12,532 bases of DNA, from positions 1 through 12,532 of the forward strand of contig JBEDUR010000007.1 in the NCBI GenBank assembly GCA_040414865.1. The letters are read 5' to 3'. The DNA is from Palsa-461 sp040414865 (GTDB taxonomy: Bacteria; Actinomycetota; Acidimicrobiia; Acidimicrobiales; RAAP-2). Made by a program: the position numbers and the translations under genes. The stretch's first letter is position 1. Each line of letters opens with the position of its first letter. The notes under the pieces are model-generated. The model was not told the DNA's origin. It made no database searches and was given only the letters and a program-made list of their open reading frames with translations. Below are positions 1 to 10,051 of the stretch, piece by piece.

Positions 1-2
1 CG

Positions 3-374
3 ATCCCCCCCGAGCTGGCCGCGGAGATGACGGCGTACGACCCGACCAGCGGCGAGCTGCGGACCCACTACGCCGGATTCTTCGACCCGGGCTTCGGGTT
101 CGGCGCCGGGCCAATCGACGGATCCCGGGCTGCGCTCGAGGTGCGGGCTCACGACGTGCCGTTCATGATCGAGCATGGCCAGCGGGTCTGCAAGCTCACC
201 TTTGACAAGATGCTCGAGCCCCCCGACATCCTCTACGGGCCGGCCATGGGCTCGAGCTACCAATACCAGGAGGAGACCCTGGGGAAATACTTCCGGCGGA
301 CAACCCGGCGCGGCCGTACGTCCCCCACCGGGGCCGACGGCCAACAGGCGTTCCCGATCGACCCGCGTCGCTGA
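3..374 (+). CDS. dcd: dCTP deaminase, long (two-domain) form, C-terminal part; 5' end outside window
   Basis: The frame is open from the first bases of the window, so the gene starts upstream; an ATG at 27 is internal. The visible part resembles the C-terminal half of the long, roughly 360-residue 2'-deoxycytidine 5'-triphosphate deaminases: a segment reading HYAGFFDPGFGFG, then LEVRAHDVPFMIEHGQ, then ILYGPAMGSSYQYQEETLG ending KYFR. Family knowledge: these trimeric cytosolic dUTPase-fold enzymes deaminate dCTP to dUTP, feeding dTMP synthesis. After KYFR there is a tail of about 25 residues, rich in Arg and Thr then Gly/Pro, that I do not recognise and that may be lineage-specific. The gene stands 120 bp ahead of the pyrimidine operon, on the same strand and thematically linked, but separated from it by a dyad and a regulatory hairpin. 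The family call is from remembered motifs, and the N-terminal half cannot be checked here. Confidence 0.78.
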   Translation: MPPELAAEMTAYDPTSGELRTHYAGFFDPGFGFGAGPIDGSRAALEVRAHDVPFMIEHGQRVCKLTFDKMLEPPDILYGPAMGSSYQYQEETLGKYFRRTTRRGRTSPTGADGQQAFPIDPRR

Positions 375-390
375 GTCGATCGTCGCGGCG

Positions 391-412
391 CCGAGCACTG
401 GCCCAGTGCCGG
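391..412 (+). terminator. Small dyad after the dCTP deaminase gene; possible terminator or operator
   Basis: GCACT (395-399) pairs with AGTGC (405-409) around a 5-base loop. CCG (391-393) pairs with CGG (410-412) past a single bulged A at 394, giving an 8-bp stem. Read as DNA, 395-409 is a near-perfect 15-bp palindrome (GCACTGG-C-CCAGTGC). It starts 16 bases after the stop codon of the deaminase gene. No T-tract follows, so a canonical intrinsic terminator is not supported. It could be a tract-less actinobacterial terminator or a protein-binding operator in front of the pyr operon. The function is inferred only from position and symmetry. Confidence 0.35.
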
Positions 413-437
413 CCGCGCGATCCGGTGAGCCGTGCGA

Positions 438-443
438 TATCGT
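438..443 (+). promoter_or_regulatory. Possible -10 hexamer (TATCGT) of the pyr operon
   Basis: TATCGT fits the actinobacterial TANNNT -10 pattern and is one of few such hexamers in the 375-494 gap. The same hexamer lies in front of mihF. No convincing -35 box stands 16-19 bp upstream. Transcription would be expected to start near 449-452, which would trim the outer 3-6 base pairs of the PyrR hairpin at 446-492 but keep its core. This is a weak call; the true promoter could lie further upstream. Confidence 0.25.
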
Positions 444-445
444 GA

Positions 446-492
446 TCCTCCGACCGTCAAGCGGGTCCCGTGAGGCCCATACGGGAGGAGGA
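446..492 (+). promoter_or_regulatory. PyrR-binding RNA hairpin that sequesters the pyrR Shine-Dalgarno
   Basis: The folded RNA would have an outer stem of 446-451 with 487-492 (6 bp). A tandem G-A/A-G mismatch (452-453 with 485-486) and a second stem of 454-457 with 481-484 (4 bp) follow. Next come an asymmetric internal loop (458-462 against 479-480), an upper stem of 463-467 with 474-478 (5 bp, including one U-G), and a hexaloop 468-473 reading CCGUGA. From memory, Bacillus PyrR sites share the consensus ARUCCNGNGAGGYU with a CNGNGA hexaloop and a 5' purine-rich bulge. Bases 464-477 match it at all fixed positions except the outermost pair, which changes from A-U to G-C and so still pairs. 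The 3' arm contains the GGGAGGAGGAG ribosome binding site (483-493) just before the ATG at 495. There is no terminator between hairpin and start, so translational repression, as reported for M. smegmatis PyrR, fits better than attenuation. Confidence 0.8.
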
Positions 493-494
493 GC

Positions 495-1064
495 ATGGCC
501 GAACGCGAGCGCAGCCACAGCCAGCCGCTCGGTGGCCGCTTCGTTCCCACCGCCCAGGTGCTCTCGGCCGCCGACGTCCAGCGCGCACTGGTCCGGATGG
601 CCCATGAGGTGGCCGAGCGCAATCGGGGCCTGGAGGGGATCGTCCTCGTCGGACTCCAGACCGGCGGGGTATGGCTGGCCGATCGGATCGCCGAGGTGCT
701 CTTGGAGACCGAGGGCGACGAGGTGCCGGTGGGCATGCTCGACGTCGCCTTCTATCGGGACGACATCGGCCTGCGGCCGGTGTTGCCCGAGGCCGCGACC
801 GAGATCCCCCTCGACCTCACCGGTCTGGTCGTCGTCCTGGTCGATGATGTCCTGTTCACCGGACGCACAGTCAGGGCCGCGCTCAACGCGCTGGGCGACT
901 TCGGCCGGGCCCGGGCAGTCCAGCTGGCGGTCATGATCGACCGGGGCCACCGCGAGTTGCCCATCCGGCCCGACTACGTGGGCAAGAACCTGCCGACCCG
1001 GCGCGAGGAGATGGTCGACGTCTCCGAGGACGGGGTGTCGATCGGAACGCTGGTGGCCAAGTGA
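495..1064 (+). CDS. pyrR: PyrR, pyrimidine operon RNA-binding regulator / uracil phosphoribosyltransferase
   Basis: The protein has 189 residues, normal for PyrR. The type I phosphoribosyltransferase PRPP loop is clear: hydrophobic strand then VDDVLFTGRT at residues 116-125. FYRDDIG at 87-93 and a C-terminal LPTRREE segment at 166-172 are typical of PyrR and separate it from ordinary UPRTs. Family knowledge: a cytosolic protein that binds pyr mRNA in response to UMP/UTP against PRPP, and often has modest uracil phosphoribosyltransferase activity. The ATG at 495 follows GGGAGGAGGAG at 483-493, which also forms the 3' arm of a PyrR-binding hairpin, so the gene appears autoregulated. Its stop overlaps the GTG start of pyrB by 4 bases (GTGA, 1061-1064). 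It is the first gene of the pyr operon. Confidence 0.95.
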   Translation: MAERERSHSQPLGGRFVPTAQVLSAADVQRALVRMAHEVAERNRGLEGIVLVGLQTGGVWLADRIAEVLLETEGDEVPVGMLDVAFYRDDIGLRPVLPEAATEIPLDLTGLVVVLVDDVLFTGRTVRAALNALGDFGRARAVQLAVMIDRGHRELPIRPDYVGKNLPTRREEMVDVSEDGVSIGTLVAK

Positions 1065-2104
1065 GCGTGACCGAGGAGGCTGACTCGGCGGTCGCTGGGG
1101 CCGGGCGTCGGGCTCGCATCGGGCCCCACCTGCTCTCGGTAGCCGACCTGGGCGCCGAGGGGATCGCCGAGGTGCTTCGGGTGGCCGAAGCCTTCGCCGA
1201 AGTGGAGCGGCGGTCCATCCCCAAAGTGCCGACCTTGCGGGGCAAGGTCGTGGCCACGTTGTTCTTCGAGGAGTCCACGCGGACGAGGCTCAGCTTCGAG
1301 ACCGCGGCCAAGCGTCTCTCAGCCGATGTCCTGTCGCTGGCCGTGGCCAGCTCGTCGGTGCAGAAGGGCGAGTCCCTCCGAGACACCGTCCAGACCGTCG
1401 AGGCCATGGGCATCGACGCCATCGTCCTGCGGCACGCTTCCTCGGGCGCGCCGGCCCAGCTGGCCCGGTGGGTCGAACGGGCCCAGGTGCTCAACGCCGG
1501 CGACGGCTGGCACGAGCACCCCACCCAGGCTCTCATCGACTGCTTCACCCTTCGCCAGGTGCTGGCGGAGCGGTCGGGCACCGACCCGGCGTCGCTCGGG
1601 ACGTCCTGCTTCACCGGCCTGCAAGTGCTGATCGTCGGGGACGTGCGCCACAGTCGGGTCGCCCGGTCTCAGGTGCTGGCCTACTCGGCGCTCGGCGCCC
1701 AAGTGACCGTGTGCGGGCCGGCCAGCCTGCTTCCGCCTTCCCTCGTCGGCTGGCCGGTCACCGTGGCACCCGACTTCGACGAGGCCTTGGGGCGCGCCGA
1801 TGTCGTTTCGCTGCTGCGCCTGCAGGCGGAGCGGGGGAGCGGCTCATTCGTGCCCACCCTCCGGGAGTACACCGCCGGATGGGGCCTGACCGCGAACCGG
1901 GTGGACCGGCTTTCGCCGCGTGCCATCGTCACCCATCCCGGCCCGATGGTCCGCGGAGTAGAGATCGCTTCGGACGTCGTCGAGCTGCCCTCGGTCGTGG
2001 TGACCCGCCAAGTGCGCAACGGCGTGGCGGTGCGCATGGCGGTGCTGTTCCTTCTGCTCGGGTCCGACCGCGCCCTCGCGGGGCTCGGACGGCGGCGTGG
2101 CTGA
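1061..2104 (+). CDS. pyrB: Aspartate carbamoyltransferase catalytic subunit
   Basis: The enzyme condenses carbamoyl phosphate with L-aspartate to N-carbamoyl-L-aspartate, the committed step of pyrimidine synthesis. It has 347 residues, a little over the usual 305-320, owing to an N-terminal extension of about 20 residues and a short insert near 172-186. Signature elements in order are the carbamoyl phosphate loop FFEESTRTR (68-76), the lysine loop VQKGES (100-105), HPTQAL (153-158), the domain-linking GDVRHSRVARS (193-203), the aspartate-binding RLQAERGSG (253-261) and HPGPMVRGVE (292-301). All key catalytic residues appear present. The GTG start overlaps the pyrR stop in a GTGA. No strong Shine-Dalgarno precedes it, so translational coupling to pyrR is likely. 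No pyrI regulatory-subunit gene is present, as is usual outside enterobacteria. Confidence 0.96.
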   Translation: MSVTEEADSAVAGAGRRARIGPHLLSVADLGAEGIAEVLRVAEAFAEVERRSIPKVPTLRGKVVATLFFEESTRTRLSFETAAKRLSADVLSLAVASSSVQKGESLRDTVQTVEAMGIDAIVLRHASSGAPAQLARWVERAQVLNAGDGWHEHPTQALIDCFTLRQVLAERSGTDPASLGTSCFTGLQVLIVGDVRHSRVARSQVLAYSALGAQVTVCGPASLLPPSLVGWPVTVAPDFDEALGRADVVSLLRLQAERGSGSFVPTLREYTAGWGLTANRVDRLSPRAIVTHPGPMVRGVEIASDVVELPSVVVTRQVRNGVAVRMAVLFLLLGSDRALAGLGRRRG

Positions 2105-3419
2105 ACGCGCGCCAATGGTTGTGATCCGGGGCGGGCGCGTCGTCTCCGGCGGTCGGACGTCTCGAGCCGACGTGGCCTTGGCCGAGGGGATGGTCGCCGC
2201 CGTCGGTGCCGACCTCGAGACGCCAGCCGGGGCCGTCGTCCTGGACGCCGGCGGGTGCCTGGTGAGCGCGGGGCTGGTCGACTTGCACGCGCATCTCCGC
2301 CAGCCAGGTCAGGAGGAGGCCGAGACGGTGGAGAGCGCGTGCCGGGCGGCAGCCCTGGGCGGGTTCACCGCGATCATGGCCATGCCCAACACCGACCCGC
2401 CGGTGGACTCGGCATCGGTCGTTGCCGAGATCCGCTCGCTCGCCGCCGGCCAGCCCTGCGAGGTGCTGGTGGCCGGCGCGATCACCCTCGGTCGAGCGGG
2501 CGAGCGCCTGGCGCCGCTCGGCGAACTGGCTGGCCTGGGGGTGCGCCTGTTCACCGACGACGGGTCGGGCGTCCAGGACGGGGCGCTCATGCTGCGAGCC
2601 CTCGAGTACGCCCGGGGACTCGGGATCACCCTGGCCGAGCACTGTGAGGACGCCGCCCTCTCGGCCGGCGGGGCGATGCACGAGGGCACGTGGTCGAGCC
2701 TCCTCGGACTGCCGGGGATTCCGGCCGCGGCCGAGGAGGCGATGCTCGCCCGAGACCTCGCCCTCGTGGCCCAGACCGGGACGCCGATGCACTTCCTCCA
2801 CCTGTCCACCGGCGGGTCGGTGAGTCTCCTGGCCTCGGCCCGAGCGCGCGGTCTGCCGGTCACCGCCGAGGTCACGCCGCACCACCTGGCCCTCACCGAC
2901 GCCGCGGTCAGCGGCTATGACCCGGTCTTCAAGGTGAACCCGCCGCTGCGTCCCGAAAGCGACGCCCAGGTCCTGCGGCGGGCGGTGGCCGACGGCACCC
3001 TGGATGCGATCGCCACCGACCACGCCCCGCACCCGCCCGAGGCCAAGGACCTCCCCTTCGACGAGGCCCGTCCCGGGATGCTGGGCCTCGAGACTGCGCT
3101 CAGCGTCGCGGTCCGGGCTCTGACCGGTTACCTGGAGCCCGAGGAGGTGCTGGCCAGGATGACCTCGGCCCCGGCGGCCATTGCCGGGGTATCAGGTGCC
3201 TGCCGCCCGGCGGAGCAGGCCCAGGGCGGGGAGCTGGTGCCCGGGGCCGCCGGCCACGTGTGTGTGTTCGACCCGGAGGCGGCGTGGGTCGTCGAGCCAG
3301 CAGCCCTGGCGAGTCGGAGCGCCAACACGCCGTTTGCCGGGGCGAGGCTCCGAGGCCGGGTCCGACACACCGTTCTCGCCGGCACCCCGGTCGTCCTCGA
3401 CGCGGAGCTGGTCGGATGA
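2097..3419 (+). CDS. pyrC: Dihydroorotase, class I
   Basis: The enzyme cyclises carbamoyl aspartate to dihydroorotate in the cytosol. It is a 440-residue amidohydrolase-superfamily protein of class I type. The Zn-site residues are visible: HAH at 64-66 within VDLHAHLRQPG, FTDDG at 152-156 (bridging Asp), EHCED at 181-185, LHLSTGG at 234-240 and ATDHAPH at 306-312 (catalytic Asp 308). NPPLR (281-285) and the C-terminal TPFAG segment are also typical. RQPG stands where REPG is more usual; that position is not a metal ligand. The GTG start at 2097 overlaps the pyrB stop by 8 bases. An in-frame ATG at 2115 (residue 7) is an alternative, but neither has a good Shine-Dalgarno. The stop overlaps the carA start (ATGA at 3416-3419). 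All points indicate an active enzyme. Confidence 0.95.
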   Translation: MAERAPMVVIRGGRVVSGGRTSRADVALAEGMVAAVGADLETPAGAVVLDAGGCLVSAGLVDLHAHLRQPGQEEAETVESACRAAALGGFTAIMAMPNTDPPVDSASVVAEIRSLAAGQPCEVLVAGAITLGRAGERLAPLGELAGLGVRLFTDDGSGVQDGALMLRALEYARGLGITLAEHCEDAALSAGGAMHEGTWSSLLGLPGIPAAAEEAMLARDLALVAQTGTPMHFLHLSTGGSVSLLASARARGLPVTAEVTPHHLALTDAAVSGYDPVFKVNPPLRPESDAQVLRRAVADGTLDAIATDHAPHPPEAKDLPFDEARPGMLGLETALSVAVRALTGYLEPEEVLARMTSAPAAIAGVSGACRPAEQAQGGELVPGAAGHVCVFDPEAAWVVEPAALASRSANTPFAGARLRGRVRHTVLAGTPVVLDAELVG

Positions 3420-4516
3420 ACCGACGGCGAGAGGAGGCCTGTCTCGTGCTGGCCGACGGGACCACCTTCTCGGGTGAGGCTGCAGGAGCGCTCTCCGGGG
3501 TGGGAGTGGCCACCGGCGAGCTGGTGTTCAACACCGCGCTCAGCGGCTACCAGGAGGTGGTCACCGACCCCTCCTACGCGGGCCAGGTGGTCACCTTCAC
3601 CTACCCTCACGTCGGCAATTACGGGACCAACCGCGCCGACGACGAATCCCGGCGTCCCTTCTGTTCCGGGATCGTCGTGCGTGACCTGGTCGAGGTGCCC
3701 TCGAACTGGCGCTCGGAGGAGGGCTTCGAGGACTTCCTGCTCCGCCATCAAGTGCCCGCCATCACTGGCGTCGACACCCGGCGGCTCACCCGTCATCTCC
3801 GTCAAGCTGGAGCGCTGCCGTGCGCGATGGGTACCGCTCCGGTCGCAACCCTCAACGCGGCGGCATCCGACGCCCCGTCGACCACTGGCCGGGACCTGGT
3901 CACCGAGGTGACCACCGACCGTCCGAGCGAACGGGCCGGGGGTCCACGGCGCGTCGTGGTGCTGGACTTCGGGGTGAAAGAGACGATGTTGGGCCACTTG
4001 GCCCGGTTGGCGTCGCTCAGGGTCGTGCCGGCCTCGACCCCGGCCGCCGAGGTACTCGCCAGTGAGCCCGACGGCGTCTTCCTCTCCAACGGCCCCGGTG
4101 ACCCCGAACCTCTTCGGGCAGCGGTGGACACCGTTTCGGACCTCCTCGGGCGAGTGCCGATCTTCGGCATCTGCCTCGGCCACCAGCTCCTTGGGCTGGC
4201 CGTGGGGGGCACCACCTACAAGCTCCACTTCGGCCACCACGGGACCAACCACCCCGTACGAAGGCTCGAGACCGGAACGGTCGAGATCACCAGCCAGAAC
4301 CACAACTACGCGCTGGAGACCTCGTCCATCCCGGGTGCCCGAGTGACGCACGTGAACCTGAACGACGGAGTGGTCGAGGGGTTCTCCCTCGATCGGGCGG
4401 CCGCGTTCTCGGTCCAGTACCACCCCGAGGCCGGGCCCGGACCCCACGACGCCCGTTACCTGTTCGACCAGTTCGACCGGCTGATGGCCTCGGGCGCGCC
4501 CACACGGGCCCACTGA
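3416..4516 (+). CDS. carA: Carbamoyl-phosphate synthase small (glutaminase) subunit
   Basis: The subunit hydrolyses glutamine and channels ammonia to CarB for carbamoyl phosphate synthesis. It has 366 residues. The N-terminal domain carries GELVFNTALSGYQEVVTDPS (34-53), PHVGNYG (64-70) and ITGVDTRRLTRHLR (116-129). The C-terminal class I glutamine amidotransferase domain (from about 177) has LSNGPGDP (223-230), the nucleophile Cys253 in GICLGHQ, and the YHPEA dyad with His336 and Glu338. The ATG at 3416 is chosen because it overlaps the pyrC stop in an ATGA and gives the standard family length, although the frame stays open upstream to 3260 inside pyrC. carB begins one base after the stop. 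The product serves both pyrimidine and arginine synthesis. Confidence 0.97.
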   Translation: MNRRREEACLVLADGTTFSGEAAGALSGVGVATGELVFNTALSGYQEVVTDPSYAGQVVTFTYPHVGNYGTNRADDESRRPFCSGIVVRDLVEVPSNWRSEEGFEDFLLRHQVPAITGVDTRRLTRHLRQAGALPCAMGTAPVATLNAAASDAPSTTGRDLVTEVTTDRPSERAGGPRRVVVLDFGVKETMLGHLARLASLRVVPASTPAAEVLASEPDGVFLSNGPGDPEPLRAAVDTVSDLLGRVPIFGICLGHQLLGLAVGGTTYKLHFGHHGTNHPVRRLETGTVEITSQNHNYALETSSIPGARVTHVNLNDGVVEGFSLDRAAAFSVQYHPEAGPGPHDARYLFDQFDRLMASGAPTRAH

Positions 4517-4517
4517 C

Positions 4518-7984
<3,467 letters not shown>

Positions 7985-7988
<4 letters not shown>

Positions 7989-8896
7989 CCGACCTCTCCA
8001 CCCGGGTCGGCAGCGTCGAGTTGGCCAACCCCATCCTCACCGCCTCGGGCACCGCCGGCTATGGCGACGAGCTGGCCGCGTACGGGCCGCTTCACGCCCT
8101 CGGGGCCCACGTGGTCAAGTCCCTCGCGGCCCAACCGTGGCCAGGCAACCCTCCGCCACGGGTAACGAGCTCGGGAGAGAGCATGCTCAACAGCGTCGGC
8201 TTGCCGGGCCCCGGGCTCGAGGCGTGGCTCGAGCACGACCTGCCGGCGCTGCGGGCGTCGGGAGCGACGGTGGTGGCCAGCATCTGGGGGCGCACCACCG
8301 AGGCCTTCGCCGGCGCAGCCGCCATGCTGCGCGGGGTGGGACCGCCGGTGGTGGCGGTCGAGGTGAACCTGAGCTGCCCCAACGTGGAAGACCGGTCCAA
8401 GATGTTTGCCCACGATCCGGTGGCCACGGCCGAGGCGGTGGCAGCCAGCGAGTGCGGCCTGGCCCGATGGGCCAAGTTGAGCCCCAACGTCGCCGACATC
8501 TGCCAGATCGCCGCGGCCGCCTTGGGCGCCGGCGCCGAGGGTCTGACCTTGGTGAACACGTTGCTGGCTCTGGCCGTCGACCCGGCCACCCGCACCGCCG
8601 CCTTGGGGGCGGGCGGCGGTGGACTGTCCGGCGCCGCGCTGCACCCGGTGGCCGTGCGGGCGGTGGCTGAATGCCGGGCCGCGTTCCCCAGCACCGGCAT
8701 CGTCGGCGTCGGGGGTGTCGCCCAGGGCCGGGACGCAGCCGAGCTCATCGTCGCTGGCGCCGATGCGGTCGAGGTGGGCACGGCCACCTTCCGAGACCCG
8801 CGCGCGCCCTGGCGCGTGCTCGAAGAACTGGAGCGCTGGTTCCTCGACAACGAGGTGCGCACGCTGCGCGAGCTCGTAGGGTCCTTCCATGATTGA
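7985..8896 (+). CDS. pyrD: Dihydroorotate dehydrogenase, class 1B catalytic subunit
   Basis: This FMN enzyme oxidises dihydroorotate to orotate. It has 303 residues, with no N-terminal membrane helix, so it is cytosolic and not class 2. Motifs are ASGTAGYG (20-27), Lys45 in VVKS, LNSVGLPGPG (68-77), NLSCPNVED (128-136) with Cys131 as catalytic base, AKLSPNV (163-169), Asn191 in VNT, GGLSG (212-216) and GVGGV (241-245). A catalytic Cys marks class 1; the SCPNV-type motif and bacterial context point to 1B over the fumarate-dependent 1A. Family knowledge: 1B enzymes normally pair with PyrK, an FAD/2Fe-2S subunit that hands electrons to NAD+, but no pyrK is in this operon. In M. tuberculosis pyrD is not at this locus and is class 2 (recalled), so its place between carB and pyrF is unusual. 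Start ATG overlaps the carB stop. Confidence 0.92.
8877..8882 (+). promoter_or_regulatory. Possible leaderless -10 (TAGGGT) or ribosome binding site for pyrF
   Basis: TAGGGT fits TANNNT, and its last T lies seven bases before the A of the pyrF ATG, the spacing expected when that A is the transcription start. The overlapping AGGG (8878-8881) also serves as a plausible Shine-Dalgarno with 7-base spacing. No -35 box is evident at 16-19 bp. The two readings cannot be separated from sequence; as pyrF overlaps pyrD by 8 bases, a ribosome binding site inside the operon is the safer reading. Confidence 0.25.
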
Positions 8897-9716
8897 ACCG
8901 TTCAGAACGCGCCTGTTTCGGGCAACCCAAGCGTTGGGCTCGTTGTGCCCCGGGATTGACCCCAGCGCGGCCATGCTCGAGCGCTGGGGGCTTCCCGACT
9001 CGGCCGAGGGTGCGCGCTCGTTCGCGCTGCAGTACCTCGACGCCCTAACTGGACGTGTCGCGATCATGAAACCAAACGTCGCGTTCTTCGAGCAGTACGG
9101 CTCGGCCGGGCTCGCCGCGCTCGAGTCCTTCGTATCCTCGGCCCACGACGCCGGCATGCTCACATTGATCGATGCCAAGCGCGGCGACATCGCCTCGACC
9201 AACGAGGCGTACGCGCGCGCATGGATCGCGCGCGAGAGCCCACTTGCCGGAGACGCCGTCACCGTCTCGCCGTTCCTCGGCGTAGGTGCGCTCGCACCGA
9301 TGATCGACGCGGCCGAGGCAAACGGGCGCGGCGTCTTCATCGTCGTGCGCTCATCGAACGCCGACGGCCGAGAGGTGCAGCTGTCCAGCCGACCTGACGG
9401 CCGGACGCTCGAGACCATGCTCCTCGACACCGCAGCGCGTCGAGGGAACGTGGTCGGTGCGGTCGTTGGGCTCCGGGCTGGCGCGACGCCGCTCTCGCTC
9501 CCGAGCGGCTCGTTTTACCTGGCCCCGGGGTTGGAGAGCCAGGGCGCTGACTGGGCCGATTTGACCGCACAATTCGCGGGTATGGCATCAACGCCGATTG
9601 TGGTGAACCTCTCCCGTTCGCTCGCGTCTGCCGGTCCCGATCCGCACGCCTTGGCCGCCAGTGCAGCACGCGCCCAAGAACAGATCGCGCAAGGGTTGCT
9701 CCTGCGAACGGGCTGA
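8889..9716 (+). CDS. pyrF: Orotidine 5'-phosphate decarboxylase, long actinobacterial-type
   Basis: The enzyme decarboxylates OMP to UMP. The protein has 275 residues, matching the longer PyrF subfamily found in actinobacteria and myxobacteria, not the roughly 230-residue type. Motifs are SLCPGIDP (18-25, substrate-binding Asp24), MKPNVAFFE (60-68, Lys61), the catalytic Asp-Lys-Asp set in IDAKRGDIAST (94-104: Asp95, Lys97, Asp100), VSPFLG (126-131) and the phosphate-binding APGLESQGA (212-220). The ATG at 8889 overlaps the pyrD stop by 8 bases and follows AGGG at 8878-8881. Codon choice differs from pyrD by my hand count: Ala is 20 GCC, 18 GCG, 9 GCA against 35, 15, 3 in pyrD; Leu CTC:CTG is 16:5 against 11:13. 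It is the last pyrimidine gene of the cluster, 17 bases before mihF. Confidence 0.95.
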   Translation: MIEPFRTRLFRATQALGSLCPGIDPSAAMLERWGLPDSAEGARSFALQYLDALTGRVAIMKPNVAFFEQYGSAGLAALESFVSSAHDAGMLTLIDAKRGDIASTNEAYARAWIARESPLAGDAVTVSPFLGVGALAPMIDAAEANGRGVFIVVRSSNADGREVQLSSRPDGRTLETMLLDTAARRGNVVGAVVGLRAGATPLSLPSGSFYLAPGLESQGADWADLTAQFAGMASTPIVVNLSRSLASAGPDPHALAASAARAQEQIAQGLLLRTG

Positions 9717-9721
9717 GGCGC

Positions 9722-9727
9722 TATCGT
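9722..9727 (+). promoter_or_regulatory. Candidate -10 hexamer for leaderless transcription of mihF
   Basis: TATCGT fits TANNNT, and its last base sits exactly seven bases before the A of the mihF ATG, so transcription would begin at the start codon. The gene has no usable Shine-Dalgarno: GAGG at 9729-9732 is only one base from the ATG. TTGCTC at 9696-9701 is a weak -35 candidate, but its 20-bp spacer is long. Leaderless mRNAs with this spacing are common in actinobacteria. A separate promoter for a nucleoid protein gene behind the pyr operon is reasonable. Confidence 0.5.
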
Positions 9728-9733
9728 CGAGGC

Positions 9734-10051
9734 ATGCCTCAACCGCCAGCACTCACCGCTGAACAGCGTCAAGCCGCGCTGCAAAAGGCCGCAAAGGTCC
9801 GCCGCGAGCGCGCCGACGTCAAAGAGAAGCTCAAGCTCGGATCGCTCACGCTCACCGAGCTGCTCGATAAGGCCGAAGGCGACGAGACGGTCGGCAAGAT
9901 GAAGGTGCTTTCGGTCCTCGAGTCGCTCCCAGGTCTAGGCAAGGTGAAGGCCCGTCGCCTCATGGACACAGTCGGCATCAGCGAGAGCCGCCGCTTGCAA
10001 GGGTTGGGCGCGAAGCAGCGCGCCGACCTGCTGAAGGCCACCGCTCGTTAG
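9734..10051 (+). CDS. mihF: Actinobacterial integration host factor (mIHF)
   Basis: This is a small basic nucleoid DNA-binding protein of 105 residues, unrelated to the heterodimeric IHF of proteobacteria. An N-terminal Lys/Arg-rich helix (about 8-35, with AALQKAAKVRRERADVKEKL) leads to the conserved KMKVLSVLESLPGLGK (55-70). The helix-two-turns-helix DNA-binding part follows, LPGLGKVKARRLMDTVGI (65-82), then SRRLQGLG (85-92). Family knowledge: it is essential in mycobacteria, bends or stiffens DNA, and was found as a host factor for mycobacteriophage L5 integration. The start is fixed by family length and by a -10 hexamer positioned for leaderless transcription. It stands directly before gmk, as in mycobacteria and Streptomyces. 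Its TAG stop lies where the gmk start should be. Confidence 0.95.
   Translation: MPQPPALTAEQRQAALQKAAKVRRERADVKEKLKLGSLTLTELLDKAEGDETVGKMKVLSVLESLPGLGKVKARRLMDTVGISESRRLQGLGAKQRADLLKATAR

Noticed and set aside
419..432. A second partial match to the PyrR-site consensus, with CGGTGA as a CNGNGA hexaloop
   Set aside because: Only one loop-closing base pair forms (422-429); the next positions (421-430, 420-431) do not pair, so there is no stable stem as at 446-492.
175..936. Plus-strand open frame overlapping the deaminase end and pyrR
   Set aside because: Ser/Arg/Pro-rich translation without motifs, in a different frame from pyrR, whose PRPP motif and ribosome binding site are clear.
3260..3415. 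Upstream extension of the carA frame into pyrC
   Set aside because: The ATG at 3416 gives normal CarA length and a standard ATGA overlap; the upstream part does not resemble CarA.
9212..9234. CG-rich inverted repeat inside pyrF (CGCGCGC...GCGCGCG)
   Set aside because: It encodes ordinary Ala/Arg codons in a conserved helix region; chance symmetry in GC-rich coding sequence.
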